In this document: positions 22,705-31,991 of the stretch, piece by piece | Layout of the letters: each line of letters begins with the position of its first letter | How positions within the stretch are numbered: position 1 is the first letter of the stretch | Assembly: GCF_000633415.1 (NCBI RefSeq) | Contig: NZ_AYMV01000006.1 | Location: 1-32,772 of the forward strand | From: Leucobacter sp. PH1c | Lineage (GTDB): Bacteria > Actinomycetota > Actinomycetes > Actinomycetales > Microbacteriaceae | Direction: 5' to 3' | Length of the DNA stretch: 32,772 nucleotides | Notes under the pieces: generated by a model | The model's database searches: none | Told to the model about the DNA's origin: nothing | Seen by the model: the letters and a program-made list of their open reading frames with translations, nothing else | Position numbers and translations under genes: made by a program

Positions 22705-24258
22705 ATGGCAAAAGACACGCTCAAGGTCTCGGGGGTCACGTACACGACCGCCGAGTCCGGATACTTCGAGAAGCGACAACTGAAGCGCTCCGCCGGCATC
22801 TGGGGCCTCTGGGGCCTCGCGGTTGGCGCGGTGATCTCGGGCAACTTCTCCGGCTGGAACTTCGGCATCGAGGCGGCCGGCTTCGGCGGCATGATGATCG
22901 CCTTCGCGATCCTCGTCGTCATGTACTACGGCCTGGTCTTCTCCATCGGCGAGATGGCCGCGGCGATGCCGCACACCGGCGGTGCGTACTCCTTCGGGCG
23001 GGCGGCCATGGGCCCCTGGGGCGGATTCGTCACGGGGCTCGCCGAGTCGATCGAGTACGTCGCGACCACCGCGGTGATCGTCTACTTCTCCGCCGGCTAC
23101 GCGAACGGCGTCACCGAGGGCCTCATGGGCTTCTCGCTGCCGACGTGGGTGTGGTGGATCATCCTCTACGTCGCCTTCGTCGGGCTGAACACGGCGGGCG
23201 CCTCCATCTCGCTGAAGTTCGCGGTGATCGTCTCGTTCATCTCGATCGGCGTGCTGGTCCTCTTCGGGGCGATGGCGCTCCTGAGCGGCTCGGCCGACTG
23301 GGGCAGCCTCTTCAACATCGAGCCGGATCCGGGCCAGACCGCGTTCCTGCCCCACGGAGTGCTCCCGATCCTGTTCGCGCTGCCGTTCGCGATGTGGCTG
23401 TTCCTCGGCATTGAGGAGCTGCCGCTCGCGGCGGAGGAATCGCACAACCCCGTCCGCGACATCCCGCGCGCCGGCCTCTGGGCTCGCGGCACGCTGATCG
23501 TCACGGGCCTGCTCGTACTCTTCCTCAACACGGCCGTGCTCGGCGCCGAAGCGACGGGCACGGCGGGCGAGCCGCTGCTCGACGGCTTCCGTGCGATCCT
23601 GGGCGACGACCTCGCCTGGGTGGCGGGCCTGCTCGCGCTCTTCGCGCTCTTCGGCCTGCTGGCGTCGCTCCAGGGCATCATGTTCGCCTATGGCCGCAAC
23701 CTCTACTCGCTCTCGCGCGCGGGCTACTACCCGAAGTTCCTCTCGCTCACCGGCAAGCGTCAGACCCCGTGGGTCGCGCTCATCGCGGGTGCGCTGATCG
23801 GTTTCGTGGCGCTCGTCGTGGTCGACCTCACGGGCGGCGATGGCGGCGTGGGCGGCGCGGTCGTGCTGAACATCGCGGTGTGGGGCGCGGTCGTCGCGTA
23901 CTTCATGCAGATGCTCTCCTTCCTGATCCTGCGCAAGAAGTTCCCGAACGCGAAGCGGCCGTACCTGAGCCCCTGGGGACGGTTCGGCGCCGGCGCCGCC
24001 GCGGTCATCTCCGCACTCATCTTCCTCGGCTTCCTGCTCAACGAGACGTTCCGGCCGGCAATCGTGGCGATCGCGATCGTCTACGCGATCGGGCTCATCG
24101 TCTTCGGCATCTACACGCGGCACCGGCTGATCCTGTCGCCCGAGGAGGAATACGCGGTCTCGGGGGGCCTGCACGGCGACCCGCAGGCCGAGGGCTACGG
24201 CGGCGAGGTCGAGGAAGAGCTGCTCGCCCTCGACGGCGTCGACGAGCCGGAGCGCTAA
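22705..24258 (+). CDS. eat: Ethanolamine permease (APC family)
   Basis: A 517-residue amino acid/polyamine/organocation transporter with about 12 helices. Its N-terminal third closely resembles ethanolamine permeases: LKRSAGIWGLWGLAVGAVIS, GNFSGWNFGIEAAGFGGM, EMAAAMPHTGGAYSFGRAAM and GPWGGFVTGLAESIEYVATT. The central LFLGIEELPLAAEESHNPVRD is also typical. ATG 22705 follows GAAAGGG by eight bases. The last 35 residues are an acidic cytosolic tail. It is divergent from, and shares operator-like sites with, the GlnA4-like operon, and lies directly upstream of the glycine riboswitch. It likely supplies the amine for glutamylation. Confidence 0.85.
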   Translation: MAKDTLKVSGVTYTTAESGYFEKRQLKRSAGIWGLWGLAVGAVISGNFSGWNFGIEAAGFGGMMIAFAILVVMYYGLVFSIGEMAAAMPHTGGAYSFGRAAMGPWGGFVTGLAESIEYVATTAVIVYFSAGYANGVTEGLMGFSLPTWVWWIILYVAFVGLNTAGASISLKFAVIVSFISIGVLVLFGAMALLSGSADWGSLFNIEPDPGQTAFLPHGVLPILFALPFAMWLFLGIEELPLAAEESHNPVRDIPRAGLWARGTLIVTGLLVLFLNTAVLGAEATGTAGEPLLDGFRAILGDDLAWVAGLLALFALFGLLASLQGIMFAYGRNLYSLSRAGYYPKFLSLTGKRQTPWVALIAGALIGFVALVVVDLTGGDGGVGGAVVLNIAVWGAVVAYFMQMLSFLILRKKFPNAKRPYLSPWGRFGAGAAAVISALIFLGFLLNETFRPAIVAIAIVYAIGLIVFGIYTRHRLILSPEEEYAVSGGLHGDPQAEGYGGEVEEELLALDGVDEPER

Positions 24259-24286
24259 GCCGCTCCACCGCGCCGCGGGCAGCTGT

Positions 24287-24329
24287 CCCGTGCGGGGAGC
24301 ACTCCACAAGGGTGCCACCCCCGCACGGG
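24287..24329 (+). terminator. Strong terminator-like hairpin after eat
   Basis: CCCGTGCGGGG (24287-24297) and CCCCGCACGGG (24319-24329) form an 11-bp perfect stem, extended inside by GCAC/GTGC. No T-tract follows, a form often seen in actinobacteria. It separates eat from the glycine-regulated operon. Confidence 0.65.
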
Positions 24330-24451
24330 GCGCCACGGCGCTCAGCCGGCACTCACCAGCCACTCGCCCCGCGCCAGATCCGCGACACGCTCCCCGGGCG
24401 GCGCGGGGGCTGCTATGGTGAGACCAGTTACGAATATCGGCCATCAAGCTG

Positions 24452-24655
24452 GAGCGGGAGAGCCGGGCGGCGCTCACGCGCGAACCCGGCGCCGTAGGAG
24501 CAAACCCTCCCCGGGAATCTCTCAGGCACCCGTACCGCTGCAGCACGGCAACTCTGGAAAGTAGTCGGTCCTTCCGGCTCACCGACGGTGCAAGGGCGCC
24601 CCGATCTCCAATCGGATCGCCCGAATCTCTCAGGTTCCGTAACAGAGCGGGGAGG
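24452..24655 (+). ncRNA. Tandem glycine riboswitch upstream of gcvP
   Basis: Two glycine aptamers in series. Aptamer 1 (about 24452-24540) has CGGGAGAG, GGCGCCGTAGGAGCAAAC and CGGGAATCTCTCAGGCACC. Aptamer 2 (about 24548-24648) has CTCTGGAAAG, ACCGACGGTGCAAG and CGAATCTCTCAGGTTCCGTA, closed by AACAGAG pairing with the CTCT at its start. These are the conserved cores of the family, which binds glycine and normally turns on glycine cleavage genes. A weak -10 (TATGGT, 24414-24419) lies upstream. The segment after aptamer 2 contains GGGGAGG and a hairpin, the likely expression platform. Confidence 0.95.
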
Positions 24656-24663
24656 ATCCATCC

Positions 24664-24681
24664 GGTGCGAGCACTCGCACA
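24664..24681 (+). promoter_or_regulatory. Hairpin between riboswitch and gcvP start (likely expression platform)
   Basis: GTGCGA and TCGCAC pair around a GCAC loop directly after the GGGGAGG that follows aptamer 2. It sits between two possible gcvP starts (GTG 24665 and TTG 24701). No T-run follows, so control at translation is more likely than termination. Confidence 0.4.
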
Positions 24682-24700
24682 CCCACCTACGGAGATCCTC

Positions 24701-27550
24701 TTGAGTACCAGTTCGCAACCCACCGTCTTCGCCGACCGTCACATCGGCGTCACCACCCCCGCCGATATCTCGGCGATGCTCGACACCCTCGGCTACGGCA
24801 GCGTCGACGCGCTCGTCGACACGGCCGTCCCGGCGGACATCCGCATGCCCGGCTCGCTCGATCTGCCCCCGGCGCGCAGCGAGGAGGAGATCCTCGGTGA
24901 TCTCCGCGCGCTCGCCGCGAAGAACGTGCTGAAGACCCAGATGATCGGCCAGGGCTTCTCGGACACGCACACCCCGCCAGTGATCCGCCGCAACGTGCTC
25001 GAGAGCCCGGCCTGGTACACGGCGTACACGCCCTACCAGCCGGAGATCTCGCAGGGCCGCCTCGAGGCGCTCCTCAACTTCCAGACCATGGTGGCCGACC
25101 TCACGGGCCTCGCGGTGGCCAACGCGTCGATGCTCGACGAGTCGTCCTCAGCGGCCGAGGCCGTGCTCCTCATGCGCCGTGCGGGCAAGGCGCCCGCGAG
25201 CGCCCGCGTCGTCGTCGACGCGAACGTGTTCCCCCAGACGATCGCCGTGATCCAGGGCCGTGCCGAGGCGCTCGACTTCGACGTCGAGGTCGCCGACCTG
25301 ACTGACGGCCTCCCCGAGGGCGACATCTTCGGCATCGTCCTGCAGCAGCCCGGCAACGACGGGGCCGTGCGCGATCAGTCAGCCCTCATCGCGGCGGCGC
25401 ACGAGCGTGGCGCGATGGCGACCGTCATCGCGGATCTCCTCTCGCTCACCCTCATCACCCCTCCCGGTGAGCAGGGCGCCGACGTCGCGGTCGGCAACAC
25501 GCAGCGCTTCGGCGTGCCGCTCTTCTTCGGCGGTCCCCACGCCGCGTACCTCGCCATCCGCGCGGGCCTTGAGCGCTCGCTCCCGGGTCGGCTCGTTGGC
25601 GTCTCGAAGGACTCGGCGGGGGACCCCGCCTACCGTCTCACCCTGCAGACCCGCGAGCAGCACATCCGTCGCGAGAAGGCCACGAGCAACATCTGCACGG
25701 CGCAGGCGCTCCTCGCGATCACGGCGTCGATGTACGCCGTCTATCACGGCCCCACGGGCCTCCGCGCGATTGCCGAGCGCACCCACGCGCACGCCCGCAC
25801 GATCGCCGCGTCGCTCGCGGCCGCGGGGATCCCGCTCGCCGCGGACTCGTTCTTCGACACCGTCGCCGCCACGGTGCAGGGCGAGGCCGACGCCGTCATC
25901 GCGCGCGCGTGCGAGGCGGGCATCAACCTCCGCCGGATCGACGCCGACACGGTCGGGATCTCCACCTCGGAGACGACGACCGCGGCGCACGTCGCCGCCG
26001 TGGTCGCGGCCTTCGGTGCCGAGATCGCGGCGGCCGTCGCGCCCGGCGAGCTCGGCATCGCGCCCGAGCTGGTGCGCACGAGCGACTACCTCACGCACCC
26101 GATCTTCTCGACGATGCGCTCCGAAACGCAGATGCTGCGCTACCTCCGCCGCCTCGCGGACCGCGACCTCGCCCTCGACCGCACGATGATCCCGCTCGGC
26201 TCGTGCACCATGAAGCTGAACTCCACCGCCGAGATGGAGTCGATCTCCTGGCCCGAGTTCGCGGGGATCCACCCCTACGTCCCCGAGGATCAGAGCCGCG
26301 GCTGGCGCGAGCTGATCGCCGACCTCGAGCGCCGCCTCGTCGAGATCACGGGCTACGCGGGCATCTCGCTCCAGCCCAACTCGGGTGCGCAGGGCGAGTA
26401 CGCCGGTCTGCTCGCGATCCGCGGGTACCACCGCGCCAACGGCGACGAGCAGCGCACAGTCTGCCTCATCCCCGCCTCCGCGCACGGCACGAACGCCGCC
26501 TCCGCCGTGCTCGCGGGCATGCGCGTGATCGTGATCAAGAACACCGACTCGGGCGCGATCGACCTCGACGACATGAAGGCGAAGATCGCGGCGAACCGCG
26601 ACGAACTCGCGGCGATCATGATCACGTACCCCTCGACCTACGGGCTCTACGACGCCGACGTGCGCGAGGTCTGCGAGCTCGTCCACGAGGCGGGAGGCCA
26701 GGTCTACATCGACGGCGCGAACATGAACGCGCTCGTCGGGCTCGCGCAGCCCGGCAAGTTCGGCGGCGACGTGTCGCACCTGAACCTGCACAAGACCTTC
26801 GCCATCCCGCACGGCGGCGGTGGCCCCGGCGTCGGCCCGATCGGCGTCGCCGAGCACCTCCTCCCGTACGTGCCGAGCGACCCGACCGGCACCTACTCGG
26901 TGAGCGACGGCGTGCCCGTCGTCGCGACGCTCTTCGGCTCCGCTGGCGTGCTCCCCATCTCCTACGCGTACATCGCGATGATGGGCGCCGACGGCCTCAC
27001 CCGCGCGACGAAGACGGCACTGCTGAGCGCGAACTACATCGCGGCCCGCCTCACCGAGCACTTCCCGGTGCTCTTCACGGGCGAGGCCGGCCTGGTCGCG
27101 CACGAGTGTATCCTCGACCTCCGCGAGCTCACGGCCCAGTCCGGCGTGACGGCCGAGGACGTGGCGAAGCGCCTCATCGACTTCGGCTTCCACGCGCCCA
27201 CCCTCGCGTTCCCGGTCGCGGGCACGCTCATGGTGGAGCCCACGGAGTCCGAGGACCTCGACGAGATCGAGCGCTTCATCGAGGCGATGATCACGATCCG
27301 CGGGGAGATCGCGGAGATCATCGACGGTTCGGTCGCGCTCGACGACTCCGTGCTCCGCAACGCGCCGCACACGGCCCGCGTGGTGGCAGGCGACGACTGG
27401 GATCGCGCCTACTCCCGCGAGCAGGCCGCGTACGCCGTGCCCGCGCTGCGCCGAGACAAGTACTTCCCGCCGGTGGGACGGATCGACGGCGCCTTCGGCG
27501 ACCGCAACCTGGTCTGCTCCTGCCCGGCCCCCGAAGCATTCGAGAACTGA
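24701..27550 (+). CDS. gcvP: Glycine dehydrogenase (decarboxylating), P-protein
   Basis: Decarboxylates glycine and passes the aminomethyl group to lipoyl-GcvH. The full-length fused form is 949 residues. It opens with [20 protein letters not shown]. The first half carries [20 protein letters not shown] and [19 protein letters not shown]. The second half has the PLP lysine K698 in [20 protein letters not shown], plus [15 protein letters not shown] and [14 protein letters not shown] chose TTG 24701, preceded by GGAG at six bases, because it gives the usual short N-terminus. GTG 24665, after GGAGG, is an in-frame alternative. It is controlled by the glycine riboswitch. The E3 (lipoamide dehydrogenase) gene is not in this window. 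Confidence 0.96.
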   Translation: MSTSSQPTVFADRHIGVTTPADISAMLDTLGYGSVDALVDTAVPADIRMPGSLDLPPARSEEEILGDLRALAAKNVLKTQMIGQGFSDTHTPPVIRRNVLESPAWYTAYTPYQPEISQGRLEALLNFQTMVADLTGLAVANASMLDESSSAAEAVLLMRRAGKAPASARVVVDANVFPQTIAVIQGRAEALDFDVEVADLTDGLPEGDIFGIVLQQPGNDGAVRDQSALIAAAHERGAMATVIADLLSLTLITPPGEQGADVAVGNTQRFGVPLFFGGPHAAYLAIRAGLERSLPGRLVGVSKDSAGDPAYRLTLQTREQHIRREKATSNICTAQALLAITASMYAVYHGPTGLRAIAERTHAHARTIAASLAAAGIPLAADSFFDTVAATVQGEADAVIARACEAGINLRRIDADTVGISTSETTTAAHVAAVVAAFGAEIAAAVAPGELGIAPELVRTSDYLTHPIFSTMRSETQMLRYLRRLADRDLALDRTMIPLGSCTMKLNSTAEMESISWPEFAGIHPYVPEDQSRGWRELIADLERRLVEITGYAGISLQPNSGAQGEYAGLLAIRGYHRANGDEQRTVCLIPASAHGTNAASAVLAGMRVIVIKNTDSGAIDLDDMKAKIAANRDELAAIMITYPSTYGLYDADVREVCELVHEAGGQVYIDGANMNALVGLAQPGKFGGDVSHLNLHKTFAIPHGGGGPGVGPIGVAEHLLPYVPSDPTGTYSVSDGVPVVATLFGSAGVLPISYAYIAMMGADGLTRATKTALLSANYIAARLTEHFPVLFTGEAGLVAHECILDLRELTAQSGVTAEDVAKRLIDFGFHAPTLAFPVAGTLMVEPTESEDLDEIERFIEAMITIRGEIAEIIDGSVALDDSVLRNAPHTARVVAGDDWDRAYSREQAAYAVPALRRDKYFPPVGRIDGAFGDRNLVCSCPAPEAFEN

Positions 27551-27564
27551 GCGAGGAGCCCCCG

Positions 27565-28680
27565 ATGACGAGTACGCCCCGACACACCGCCCTGCACCCC
27601 GAGCACGCCGAGCTGGGTGCCGCATTCACCGACTTCGGCGGCTGGGACATGCCGCTGAAGTACGGCTCCGAGCTCGCCGAGCACCGCGCCGTCCGCGAGG
27701 CCGCCGGCCTCTTCGATCTCTCCCACATGGGCGAGATCCGCGTCTCCGGCCCGGACGCCGCGGCCTTCCTGAACACCGCCCTCGTCGGCAACCTCGCCGT
27801 CGTCGCTGTCGGCCGCGCGAAGTACTCGCTGATCTGCGACGCCGATGGCGGGATCATCGACGACCTGATCACATACCGCCTCGGAGACGAGGAGTTCCTC
27901 GTCGTGCCGAACGCGGGCAACGCCCCCGTCGTCGCAGCCGAGTTCGCCCAGCGCGCCGCGGGCTTCGACGTGACGATCGCCGACGAGTCCGCCGAGACGA
28001 GCCTCGTCGCCGTCCAGGGGCCCGCTTCCGTGGCGATCCTGCACGAGCTCGTCCCCGCGGAGCAGCACGCGATCGTGACCGACATGAAGTACTACTCGGC
28101 CGCGACCGTCACGGTCGCCGGCCAGGAAGTCCTCCTCGCGCGCACCGGCTACACCGGCGAGGATGGCTTCGAGCTCTACGTGCCGAACGCGGGCGCCGCC
28201 GAGCTGTGGCGCGCCCTGCTCACCGCGGGGGAGCCGCACGGCCTCATCCCCGCGGGCCTCGCGGCGCGCGACTCGCTCCGTCTGGAGGCGGGCATGCCGC
28301 TCTACGGCAACGAGCTGAGCCGCGAGGTCACCCCCTTCGAGGCGGGCCTCGGCCCGGTCGTCTCATTCAAGAAGACCGAGCACTTCGTCGGGCGCGAGGC
28401 GCTCGAGGCCCGGCGCGAGGCGGCACCCGAGCGCGTCCTCGTCGGCCTCCGCGGCGCCGGCCGGCGCGCCGGGCGCGCGGGCTATCCCGTTCTCGCGGGC
28501 GACCAGCAGATCGGCGAGGTGACGAGCGGCCAGCCCTCGCCCACCCTCGGCTTCCCGATCGCGCTCGCCTCGATCGACCCCGCCTATGCGGCGCCGGGCA
28601 CCCAGCTCAGCGTCGATCTGCGCGGAAAGCCCGAGCCCTTCGAGGTCGTCGAGACCCCCTTCTACCGCCGCGCGCAGTAA
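27565..28680 (+). CDS. gcvT: Aminomethyltransferase, T-protein of glycine cleavage
   Basis: Transfers the methylene group from the H-protein to tetrahydrofolate, releasing ammonia. The 371-residue protein has [20 protein letters not shown], the folate-site region [55 protein letters not shown], and the C-terminal [21 protein letters not shown] 27565 lies 14 bases after the gcvP stop with GAGGAG in the gap. Length and motifs are normal. Confidence 0.96.
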   Translation: MTSTPRHTALHPEHAELGAAFTDFGGWDMPLKYGSELAEHRAVREAAGLFDLSHMGEIRVSGPDAAAFLNTALVGNLAVVAVGRAKYSLICDADGGIIDDLITYRLGDEEFLVVPNAGNAPVVAAEFAQRAAGFDVTIADESAETSLVAVQGPASVAILHELVPAEQHAIVTDMKYYSAATVTVAGQEVLLARTGYTGEDGFELYVPNAGAAELWRALLTAGEPHGLIPAGLAARDSLRLEAGMPLYGNELSREVTPFEAGLGPVVSFKKTEHFVGREALEARREAAPERVLVGLRGAGRRAGRAGYPVLAGDQQIGEVTSGQPSPTLGFPIALASIDPAYAAPGTQLSVDLRGKPEPFEVVETPFYRRAQ

Positions 28681-28735
28681 CCCGCGCCGGCCGCACCCGT
28701 CACCCAGCACCACCCCAACAGGTAAAGGACACATC

Positions 28736-29113
28736 ATGAGCAAGGTTCAGACCGGTCTGCAGTACTCCGCCGAGCACGAGTGGATCACGGACGAGTCGCC
28801 CGCGACGATCGGCGTCAGCGAGGTCGCCGCCGACGCGCTCGGCGAGGTCGTCTACGTCGACCTCCCCGCCGTCGGCACGGCCGTGACCGCGGGGGAGTCC
28901 TGCGGCGAGATCGAGTCGACGAAGTCGGTCTCCGAGATCTACTCGCCCGTCACGGGTGAGGTCGTCGAGGTCAACCAGGCCGTCATCGACGACCCCGCCC
29001 TCGTCAACTCGGATCCCTACGGCGCCGCCTGGCTGTTCAAGGTGAACGTCACCGAGTTCGGCCCGCTGCTCACCGCCGAGCAGTACGCCGCCGACAACGG
29101 GGCGGAATTGTGA
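28736..29113 (+). CDS. gcvH: Glycine cleavage H-protein
   Basis: A 125-residue lipoyl carrier that shuttles the aminomethyl group between GcvP, GcvT and lipoamide dehydrogenase. The lipoylation site is K63 in [20 protein letters not shown]. The N-terminal [11 protein letters not shown] and C-terminal [11 protein letters not shown] blocks are standard. ATG 28736 has AAAGGA six bases upstream. Its stop overlaps the glyA start by four bases (GTGA). Confidence 0.97.
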   Translation: MSKVQTGLQYSAEHEWITDESPATIGVSEVAADALGEVVYVDLPAVGTAVTAGESCGEIESTKSVSEIYSPVTGEVVEVNQAVIDDPALVNSDPYGAAWLFKVNVTEFGPLLTAEQYAADNGAEL

Positions 29114-30432
29114 GCCGCTTCACGCCGGTCCCCGCGGCGTCGCTCAACACCCCCATCGCCGAGCTCGACCCGGAGATCGCGGAGCGCATCGACGCGGAGC
29201 TCGCGCGCCAGCGCCGCGGCCTCGAGATGATCGCCTCGGAGAACCACACTGCCGTCGCCGTGATGCAGGCGCAGGGGTCCGTGCTGACGAACAAGTATGC
29301 GGAGGGTTACCCCGGCCGCCGCTACTACGGCGGCTGCGAGGAGGTCGACGTCATCGAGACGCTCGCCATCGAGCGGGTGAAGGCGCTGTTCGGCGCCGAG
29401 TTCGCGAACGTGCAGCCGCACTCGGGCGCGCAGGCGAATGCCGCGGTGATGCACGCGCTGATCCGTCCCGGTGACACGATCCTCGGCCTGAACCTCGCGC
29501 ACGGCGGGCACCTCACGCACGGCATGAAGATCAACTTCTCCGGCCGGCTCTACGAGGTCGCGGCGTACGGCGTCGACGAGGAGACCCTGCGCGTCGACAT
29601 GGACGAGGTGGCCCGGCTCGCGCGCGAGACCCAGCCGAAGCTCATCGTTGCCGGGTGGAGCGCGTACTCGCGCCGTCTCGACTTCGAGCGCTTCCGGGAG
29701 ATCGCCGACGAGGTGGGCGCCTACCTCATGGTGGACATGGCGCACTTCGCCGGCCTCGTGGCGGCGGGGCTGCACCCGAACCCCGTGCCGCACGCGCACG
29801 TGACCACCTCGACCACGCACAAGACCCTCGCGGGCCCGCGCGGCGGCATCATTCTCTCGAACGATCCCGAGATCGCGAAGAAGATCAACTCCGCGGTGTT
29901 CCCGGGTCAGCAGGGCGGACCGCTCGAGCACGTGATCGCGGGCAAGGCGGTCGCCTTCGGCGTCGCCGCGACGTCCGAGTTCGCCGAGCGCCAGCAGCGC
30001 ACCGTCATGGGCGCGCGGATCCTGGCCGAGCGCCTCGTCCGCGAGGACGTGACGGAGCGAGGGATCAGCGTCCTCACGGGCGGCACCGACGTGCACCTCG
30101 TGCTCGTCGACCTGCGCGGCTCGGAGCTCGACGGCCAGGCCGCCGAAGATCTGCTCGCCGCGGTGGAGATCACCGTCAACCGGAACGCCGTGCCGTTCGA
30201 TCCCCGCCCGCCCATGGTGACGAGCGGGCTGCGCATCGGCACGCCTGCGCTCGCCACCCGCGGGTTCGGTGAGGCGGCGTTCGCGGAAGTCGCGGACATC
30301 ATCGCCGAGACGCTCATCGCGGGAACCGCCGAGGGCGGGGCCGACCCGGCCGTGCTCGCGGCGCTCCGCGCGCGAGTCGACGTGCTCGCGGCCGAGCACC
30401 CGCTCTACCCCGATCTCTCTCCGCTCGCGTAG
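29110..30432 (+). CDS. glyA: Serine hydroxymethyltransferase
   Basis: PLP enzyme interconverting glycine plus methylene-THF and serine plus THF. The 440-residue protein has [20 protein letters not shown], the [12 protein letters not shown] region, the [14 protein letters not shown] strand (with Asp and His for PLP), and PLP lysine K238 in [15 protein letters not shown]. The GTG start at 29110 overlaps gcvH, coupling SHMT to glycine cleavage, so methylene-THF made by GcvT can be used with a second glycine to make serine. A second SHMT elsewhere in the genome is possible. Confidence 0.97.
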   Translation: MSRFTPVPAASLNTPIAELDPEIAERIDAELARQRRGLEMIASENHTAVAVMQAQGSVLTNKYAEGYPGRRYYGGCEEVDVIETLAIERVKALFGAEFANVQPHSGAQANAAVMHALIRPGDTILGLNLAHGGHLTHGMKINFSGRLYEVAAYGVDEETLRVDMDEVARLARETQPKLIVAGWSAYSRRLDFERFREIADEVGAYLMVDMAHFAGLVAAGLHPNPVPHAHVTTSTTHKTLAGPRGGIILSNDPEIAKKINSAVFPGQQGGPLEHVIAGKAVAFGVAATSEFAERQQRTVMGARILAERLVREDVTERGISVLTGGTDVHLVLVDLRGSELDGQAAEDLLAAVEITVNRNAVPFDPRPPMVTSGLRIGTPALATRGFGEAAFAEVADIIAETLIAGTAEGGADPAVLAALRARVDVLAAEHPLYPDLSPLA

Positions 30433-30446
30433 CGGACGAACCCTCC

Positions 30447-30482
30447 GCTGTCGCCGGGTGCCTGCCCGCGCCCGGCGACAGC
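30447..30482 (+). terminator. 12-bp perfect hairpin between glyA and sdaA
   Basis: GCTGTCGCCGGG (30447-30458) pairs exactly with CCCGGCGACAGC (30471-30482) across a 12-base loop. It lacks a T-tract. It may end or attenuate the riboswitch-controlled transcript before sdaA, whose ribosome site GGAGG begins 18 bases later. Confidence 0.65.
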
Positions 30483-30509
30483 ACCACCCGTCACATCGCA
30501 GGAGGCAAC

Positions 30510-31964
30510 GTGGCCATCAGCGTTTTCGATCTGTTCTCGGTCGGCATCGGGCCGTCGAGCTCGCACACCGTCGGCCCCATGCGGGCCGCGCATCGCTTCG
30601 CGAGCCATCTGCGCGACTCCGGGCTTCGCGCCCGCGCCCGCGGCCTCCGCGTCGATCTCTTCGGCTCGCTCGCCGCGACCGGTCACGGGCACGGCACCCT
30701 CACGGCCGTGCTGCTCGGCCTCGAGGGCTTCGATCCCGAGACGGTACTGCCTGAGGACGTGGACCGCGCGCTCGCCCGAATCGCCGCCGACGGCACGGTG
30801 CGCCTGGGGGCGCAGCTCGCGCCGCTCGGCGACGACGCCGCGGACGGGGATCCCGCCGCGGCCGCGATCCCGTTCCGCGAGGCGGATATCGTGCTCCGCC
30901 CGCTCACGGTGCTCCCCACCCACACGAACGGGATGCGACTCGGAGCGGTCGACGCGGCGGGGGAGACCCTGCTGGAGGAGACGTACTTCTCCGTGGGCGG
31001 CGGCTTCATCGTGCGCGAGGGCGCTGAGGACCGCGTGCAGGATCAGCTCGAATCCTCGCTCGCCGAACTGCCGTTCCCGTTCACCACCGCAGCCGAGCTG
31101 CTGCACTACTCGGCAGAGACCGGACTCTCGCTCGCGGAGCTCATGCTCGAGAACGAGAAGGCGCACCGCAGCGAGGACGAGGTGCGCGACGGCCTGTGCC
31201 ACATCTGGGACGTCATGGAGGCGTGCAAGAACTCCGCGCTCGAACGCACGGGCGTGCTGCCCGGCGGGCTCAACGTGCGCCGTCGGGCGCCCGAGTGGCA
31301 CCGCAGGCTGAGCGAGCAGGACCCGAATCGCGAGCCGCAGTACTGGCAGGAGTGGATCAACCTCGTCGCGCTCGCCGTGAACGAGGAGAACGCCTCGGGC
31401 GGGCGCGTGGTGACGGCCCCGACGAACGGCGCTGCGGGGATCATCCCGGCCGTGCTCTTCTACGCGACCCACTACGCCCCCGGCAGCAGCGACTGGGATG
31501 CCGAGCGGAAGCGCCGGGCGATCGCGGACTTCCTGCTCGCGGCGGGAGCGGTCGGCGTGCTCTACAAGGAGCAGGCCTCCATCTCGGGCGCCGAGGTGGG
31601 CTGCCAGGGAGAGGTCGGCTCCGCGTCGTCGATGGCCGCTGCCGGGCTGGCGCAGGTGCTCGGCGGCACGCCGGAGCAGGTGGAGAACGCGGCGGAGATC
31701 GCGATGGAGCACAACCTGGGCCTCACGTGCGACCCGATCGGTGGGCTCGTGCAGATCCCCTGCATCGAGCGCAACGCGATCGCCGCGGCGAAGGCCGTGA
31801 ATGCGGCGAAGATGGCGCTCATGGGCGACGGCTCGCACCACGTCACACTCGACGAGGTGATCGCGACCATGCGCGAGACGGGCCGGGACATGAGCGAGAA
31901 GTACAAGGAGACCGCCATGGGCGGACTCGCGGTGAGCGTGTCCGTGGGCGTCGTCGAGTGCTGA
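30510..31964 (+). CDS. sdaA: L-serine ammonia-lyase, iron-sulfur type, single chain
   Basis: Deaminates L-serine to pyruvate using a 4Fe-4S cluster. The 484-residue protein has the N-terminal domain beginning [20 protein letters not shown] and the catalytic domain with [14 protein letters not shown]. Cluster ligands are C365 ([13 protein letters not shown]), C407 ([13 protein letters not shown]) and C418 ([11 protein letters not shown]). Spacings of 42 and 11 equal those of the Legionella enzyme. The final residue is Cys484, matching the C-terminal cysteine that acts as the tail-in-mouth fourth ligand in that enzyme. GTG 30510 has GGAGG nearby. It follows glyA and would drain serine made from glycine into pyruvate. 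Confidence 0.96.
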   Translation: MAISVFDLFSVGIGPSSSHTVGPMRAAHRFASHLRDSGLRARARGLRVDLFGSLAATGHGHGTLTAVLLGLEGFDPETVLPEDVDRALARIAADGTVRLGAQLAPLGDDAADGDPAAAAIPFREADIVLRPLTVLPTHTNGMRLGAVDAAGETLLEETYFSVGGGFIVREGAEDRVQDQLESSLAELPFPFTTAAELLHYSAETGLSLAELMLENEKAHRSEDEVRDGLCHIWDVMEACKNSALERTGVLPGGLNVRRRAPEWHRRLSEQDPNREPQYWQEWINLVALAVNEENASGGRVVTAPTNGAAGIIPAVLFYATHYAPGSSDWDAERKRRAIADFLLAAGAVGVLYKEQASISGAEVGCQGEVGSASSMAAAGLAQVLGGTPEQVENAAEIAMEHNLGLTCDPIGGLVQIPCIERNAIAAAKAVNAAKMALMGDGSHHVTLDEVIATMRETGRDMSEKYKETAMGGLAVSVSVGVVEC

Positions 31965-31979
31965 TCCGCTCGCGCCCTC

Positions 31980-31985
31980 TACGAT
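31980..31985 (+). promoter_or_regulatory. -10 box for a leaderless MFS transcript
   Basis: TACGAT ends six bases before the ATG at 31992, the same spacing as at trmB, and there is no ribosome site. No clear -35 was found. Confidence 0.35.
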
Positions 31986-31991
31986 GATCCT

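Noticed and set aside
22699..24723. Very long open frame antisense to eat (over 600 codons)
   Set aside because: High GC content leaves few stops in the antisense frame. The translation is rich in Arg, Asp, Glu and His with no domain motifs, while the sense strand encodes a clear permease.
25379..27625. Long open frame antisense to gcvP
   Set aside because: Same codon-bias shadow effect. The sense strand is an unmistakable P-protein and the antisense product has no recognisable motif.
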